This document shows, in pieces, positions 7,149 through 9,912 of a DNA stretch of 9,912 bases. The DNA is taken from assembly GCA_051011115.1 (NCBI GenBank), contig JBPCUN010000006.1:1-9912 (forward strand), read 5' to 3'. The stretch is from Profundicola sp051011115 (GTDB lineage Bacteria > Bacteroidota > Bacteroidia > Flavobacteriales > Weeksellaceae). The translations under genes were made by a program, and so were the position numbers. A model generated the notes under the pieces. It made no database searches. It saw only the letters and a list, made by a program, of their open reading frames with translations, and was not told where the DNA came from. Position 1 is the first letter of the stretch. Every line of letters begins with the position of its first letter.

Positions 7149-8372
7149 ATGCTAGAAAAAAAGGACGCAACATACGAAAGAGTAATTTTAGTTGGTTTAA
7201 TTACACAAGAACAATCGGAAGAAAAAACCAAGGAATACATGGATGAGCTAGAATTTCTAGCTTATACCGCAGGTGCTGAGACCATAGGGCGTTTCACACA
7301 GAAAACTGATAGACCAGACCCTAAATACTTTGTGGGAAGTGGTAAGTTAGAAGAGATTTTAGAATTTGCCAATCAAGAAAATGTGGATACCATCATCTTT
7401 GATGACGAATTGACACCTTCTCAACTTAAAAACATAGAAAAAGTATTAGACAAAAAAATTATAGATAGGACCAATCTTATCCTAGATATTTTTGCACAGC
7501 GTGCGCAAACTTCATACGCTAGAACGCAAGTGGAATTAGCACAATATGAATATCTATTACCAAGATTGACCCGAATGTGGACGCACTTAGAGCGTCAACG
7601 TGGTGGTATTGGGATGCGTGGTCCTGGTGAAACAGAGATTGAGACTGACCGTCGTATTATTCGAGATAGAATTACGCTTTTAAAGAAAAAGCTAGAAAAG
7701 ATTGATAAGCAAATGGCTACGCAACGTAAAAATCGTGGTCAATTGGTACGTGTTGCTTTGGTGGGGTATACCAACGTGGGTAAATCTACTTTAATGAATG
7801 TTTTGTCCAAATCGGATGTATTTGCAGAGGATAAGTTGTTTGCTACGTTAGACACCACGGTAAGGAAAGTAGTGGTAGGTAATTTACCTTTCCTTTTAAC
7901 GGATACAGTAGGGTTTATACGTAAATTACCAACGCAGTTGGTGGAGTCTTTTAAATCTACACTAGATGAGGTGAGGGAAGCAGATTTAGTGGTGCATTTA
8001 GTGGATATTGCACATCCTAATTTTGAGGATCATATGCAGTCTGTTCATGATACCTTAAGAGATATTGAGAGTCTTGATAAACCAATGATTACGGTGTTTA
8101 ATAAGATAGATCAATTCAAACATGTGAAAAAGGATGAAGATGATTTAGCAGATAAAGCAATGGAGAATTATACCCTAGAGGAACTTCAAAAAATGTATGT
8201 GGCGAAATCAGATAATCCAACGGTATTTATTTCAGCTAAAAAGAAGAAAAATATTGGAGAGTTAAAGAGAGTTTTATATGAAGAGGTGAAGGTAATTCAT
8301 CAAGCCAGATTCCCCTATAATAACTTCTTATTTGACTATTATGACTTAGAAGAGAACAGTGAAGAAGAATAA
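7149..8372 (+). CDS. hflX: GTPase HflX
   Basis: This 407-residue ribosome-associated GTPase of the Obg/HflX group is known elsewhere to split stalled or stressed 70S ribosomes. The N-terminal HflX domain (about 1-195) includes the conserved FVGSGKLEEI block (61-70) and the glycine-rich linker RGGIGMRGPGE (151-161), which contacts the ribosome. The G domain follows: G1 GYTNVGKST (206-214), G2 Thr in LFATLDTT (230-237), G3 DTVG (252-255), G4 NKID (318-321) and G5 SAK (362-364). A charged insert (about 324-355) sits between G4 and G5, and the C-terminus is short and acidic, ending in EENSEEE. Unlike E. coli, it is not next to hfq. It is flanked by terminators on both sides, so it is probably a single-gene unit. 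I cannot identify a convincing promoter in the 76 bp after the pckA terminator. The ATG is preceded by an A/T leader without Shine-Dalgarno. Confidence 0.96.
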   Translation: MLEKKDATYERVILVGLITQEQSEEKTKEYMDELEFLAYTAGAETIGRFTQKTDRPDPKYFVGSGKLEEILEFANQENVDTIIFDDELTPSQLKNIEKVLDKKIIDRTNLILDIFAQRAQTSYARTQVELAQYEYLLPRLTRMWTHLERQRGGIGMRGPGETEIETDRRIIRDRITLLKKKLEKIDKQMATQRKNRGQLVRVALVGYTNVGKSTLMNVLSKSDVFAEDKLFATLDTTVRKVVVGNLPFLLTDTVGFIRKLPTQLVESFKSTLDEVREADLVVHLVDIAHPNFEDHMQSVHDTLRDIESLDKPMITVFNKIDQFKHVKKDEDDLADKAMENYTLEELQKMYVAKSDNPTVFISAKKKKNIGELKRVLYEEVKVIHQARFPYNNFLFDYYDLEENSEEE

Positions 8373-8379
8373 ATAGATA

Positions 8380-8402
8380 AATTTTTCATTCAATGAAAAA
8401 TT
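8380..8402 (+). repeat. A/T hairpin directly after hflX
   Basis: Ten base pairs (8380-8389 with 8393-8402, core TTTTTCAT/ATGAAAAA) close on a 3-nt TCA loop. The hairpin lies 7 nt after the hflX stop codon and abuts the GC-rich terminator stem. Apart from one C-G pair it is all A-T. It may protect the mRNA end or simply be the T-tract used by the minus-strand terminator. Confidence 0.55.
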
Positions 8403-8437
8403 AAAACCCGCATTCTCATTTGAAAATGCGGGTTTTT
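8403..8437. terminator. Bidirectional terminator between convergent hflX and atpD-atpC
   Basis: A perfect 12-bp stem (8403-8414 with 8425-8436; core ACCCGCATT/AATGCGGGT) has a 10-nt loop. On the plus strand it ends in TTTTT (8433-8437). On the minus strand it is followed by TTTTAATTTTT, so it can end both hflX and atpC transcripts. Confidence 0.9.
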
Positions 8438-8462
8438 AAATATTTAAATTTTAAATGAAATT

Positions 8463-8762
8463 TTAGTCTGCTAAAATAATACAAGTATTATTATTGAACT
8501 CTACAATACCACCTTCCACGTTCAGTAGCATAGTTCTCTCATCACTTGGTGACATCTCTAATTTACCGTTATCGTTTTGGTAGTCCACAAACTCTGTGGT
8601 ATGGGTGTGAATCTCTATCTTACCAGCTTCTAAAGTTGAAACAATAGGAGCATGGTTCTCTAGCATCTGAAACCTTCCCTTTTTACCAGGAACCGTTACG
8701 GAATCCACTTTACCATCAAAAATTACGTATTCTGGTGTTATAATTTGTAATTTTAAGCTCAT
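8463..8762 (-). CDS. atpC: ATP synthase F1 epsilon subunit (short form)
   Basis: This 99-residue subunit is part of the central stalk, linking gamma to the c-ring. The start LKLQIITPEYVIFDGKVDSVTVPGKKGRFQMLENHAPIV is the typical N-terminal beta-sandwich of epsilon, including the P-G-x-x-G-x-F-x-x-L-x-x-H-A-P block. The protein ends with the last strands of this domain (GGIVEFNNNTCIILAD). The C-terminal two-helix domain of the ~138-residue E. coli subunit, which inhibits ATP hydrolysis, is absent. Short epsilon subunits are usual in Bacteroidota and Chlorobi, so this is not a truncation: the stop is followed at once by spacer and terminator. A mid-domain stretch (about 57-74, DYQNDNGKLEMSPSDERT) is longer and more polar than in E. 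coli. It lies 2 nt downstream of atpD and is the last gene of that unit. Confidence 0.95.
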   Translation of the reverse strand: MSLKLQIITPEYVIFDGKVDSVTVPGKKGRFQMLENHAPIVSTLEAGKIEIHTHTTEFVDYQNDNGKLEMSPSDERTMLLNVEGGIVEFNNNTCIILAD

Positions 8763-8764
8763 AA

Positions 8765-9912
8765 TTATTCTGCTTCAGCTAACATTTTTTCTCCAGCTTC
8801 AATAGCCTCTTCAATAGAACCTTTTAAGTTGAATGCTGCTTCTGGGTATTTATCTACCTCTCCATCCATAATCATATTGAACCCTTTGATAGTCTCTTTA
8901 ATGTCTACTAAAACACCTTTAAGACCTGTAAATTGCTCTGCTACATGGAAAGGTTGAGACAAGAAACGTTGAACACGTCTAGCTCTGTGTACAACCAATT
9001 TATCTTCTTCTGATAATTCTTCCATACCCAAAATCGCAATGATATCCTGTAATGCCTTGTAGCGTTGTAAAATTTCTTTTACTCTCTGTGCACAAGCATA
9101 ATGTTCTTTACCTACAATCTCTGGGGTCAAAATTCTAGAAGTAGAATCCAATGGATCTACCGCTGGATAGATACCTAAAGAAGCAATTTTACGAGAAAGT
9201 ACCGTTGTAGCATCTAAGTGAGCAAACGTTGTAGCTGGAGCAGGATCCGTTAAATCATCCGCAGGTACATATACCGCTTGTACAGAGGTAATAGATCCAT
9301 TCTTGGTTGAGGTAATACGCTCTTGCATAGCACCCATTTCTGTAGCTAACGTTGGTTGGTATCCTACTGCTGATGGCATACGCCCTAATAGGGCAGAAAC
9401 CTCTGAACCTGCTTGTGTAAAACGGAAGATATTATCTACGAAGAACAATACATCTCGACCTTGTCCTTGTCCATCACCATCACGGTAATATTCTGCAAGC
9501 GTCAATCCAGATAAAGCCACCCGAGCCCTAGCTCCAGGAGGTTCGTTCATTTGACCGAAAACAAAAGATGCTTTAGAGTCTTTCATTAATTCTCTATCAA
9601 CTTTTGATAGATCCCATCCACCTTCTTCCATAGAATGCATGAAATCATCACCATACTTGATAATTCCCGCTTCTAACATTTCGCGTAGAAGGTCATTTCC
9701 TTCACGAGTTCTTTCACCAACACCAGCGAAAACAGAAAGACCATCGTGACCGTGTGCAACATTGTGAATAAGTTCCATGATAATAACTGTTTTACCAACA
9801 CCAGCACCACCGAATAGTCCAACTTTACCACCCTTAGCATAAGGAGCAAGAAGGTCAACAACTTTGATACCAGTTTCGAACATCTCAGTCTTAGTTGACT
9901 GATCTACTAGCT
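8765..9912 (-). CDS. atpD: ATP synthase F1 beta subunit, C-terminal part (enters from right edge)
   Basis: This is the catalytic subunit of F1 ATP synthase, with 381 visible residues. The frame stays open through the right edge (LVDQSTKTE precedes the Met at 9883), so that Met is internal and roughly the first 120 residues are missing. Visible catalytic parts: Walker A GGAGVGKT just after the KGGKVGLF strand, GERTREGN with the catalytic Glu, the Walker B region VLFFVDNIFRFTQAG, the DELSEED-type lever region (here EELSEEDKLVV), and PADDLTDPAPATTFAHLDATTVLSR. Relative to E. coli there is an extra stretch of about 25 residues (IKYGDDFMHSMEEGGWDLSK region) before FVFGQMNEPPGARARV, and a small Gly/Gln/Asp insert before RDVLFF. 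It is followed after 2 nt by atpC; the other ATP synthase genes are not in view, consistent with the separate atpDC unit common in Bacteroidota. Confidence 0.97.
   Translation of the reverse strand, partial: LVDQSTKTEMFETGIKVVDLLAPYAKGGKVGLFGGAGVGKTVIIMELIHNVAHGHDGLSVFAGVGERTREGNDLLREMLEAGIIKYGDDFMHSMEEGGWDLSKVDRELMKDSKASFVFGQMNEPPGARARVALSGLTLAEYYRDGDGQGQGRDVLFFVDNIFRFTQAGSEVSALLGRMPSAVGYQPTLATEMGAMQERITSTKNGSITSVQAVYVPADDLTDPAPATTFAHLDATTVLSRKIASLGIYPAVDPLDSTSRILTPEIVGKEHYACAQRVKEILQRYKALQDIIAILGMEELSEEDKLVVHRARRVQRFLSQPFHVAEQFTGLKGVLVDIKETIKGFNMIMDGEVDKYPEAAFNLKGSIEEAIEAGEKMLAEAE

Noticed and set aside
7246..7262. 8-bp inverted repeat AGCTAGAA-T-TTCTAGCT inside hflX
   Set aside because: It encodes ordinary conserved residues (ELEFLA) within the coding frame and is well explained by codon choice.
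9881..9883. ATG at 9883 as the start of atpD
   Set aside because: The frame continues upstream to the window edge with beta-subunit-like sequence, and a start here would leave only about 24 residues before the Walker A motif. The gene is cut by the window instead.
1..9912. Search for a novel multi-gene system, mobile element, CRISPR array, toxin-antitoxin pair or tRNA/rRNA gene
   Set aside because: Every gene but one is a recognisable housekeeping gene, intergenic regions are short and explained by promoters and terminators, and no direct-repeat arrays, transposase motifs or tRNA-like folds were seen.

Overview
The window looks like a stretch of core chromosome from a member of the Flavobacteriaceae (phylum Bacteroidota). 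Three things support this. The DNA is AT-rich and most leaders lack a clear Shine-Dalgarno sequence. One promoter matches the Bacteroidota form (TTG, then TAnnTTTG). The gene order acpP-fabF-rnc-(IPExxxVDY-type protein)-pyk and the short ATP synthase epsilon subunit are typical of this group. Genus and species cannot be told from the sequence alone.

Layout, left to right. Bases 1-864 hold a minus-strand pair: a dCMP deaminase-family gene followed 1 nt later by an S41 C-terminal processing peptidase that runs off the left edge. A strong hairpin at 969-1008 ends the next unit, a minus-strand cluster of five tightly packed genes transcribed acpP (5194) -> fabF -> rnc -> small protein of unknown function -> pyk (ends 1050). 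The last three genes are joined by stop/start overlaps. A 203-bp AT-rich intergenic region separates acpP from the divergent pckA (5398-7008, plus strand). pckA ends in a long hairpin terminator with a GAAA loop. hflX follows on the plus strand (7149-8372). A two-hairpin, probably bidirectional terminator region (8380-8437) separates hflX from the convergent atpD-atpC pair, whose beta-subunit gene enters from the right edge.

Function. Nearly everything is housekeeping: fatty-acid carrier and elongation (AcpP, FabF), RNA processing (RNase III), the last step of glycolysis (Pyk), the first committed step of gluconeogenesis (PckA), ribosome rescue or GTPase function (HflX), ATP synthesis (AtpD, AtpC), nucleotide metabolism (dCMP deaminase) and envelope proteolysis (S41). 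PckA makes PEP and Pyk consumes it, and their genes flank the lipid/RNase genes in opposite orientation.

I see no mobile element, CRISPR array, tRNA, rRNA, phage gene or defence system, and no sign of a new multi-gene system. The points most worth a second look are a divergent member of an uncharacterised Bacteroidota family between rnc and pyk, a residue in Pyk that predicts K+-independence, and an all-A/T inverted repeat between acpP and fabF.
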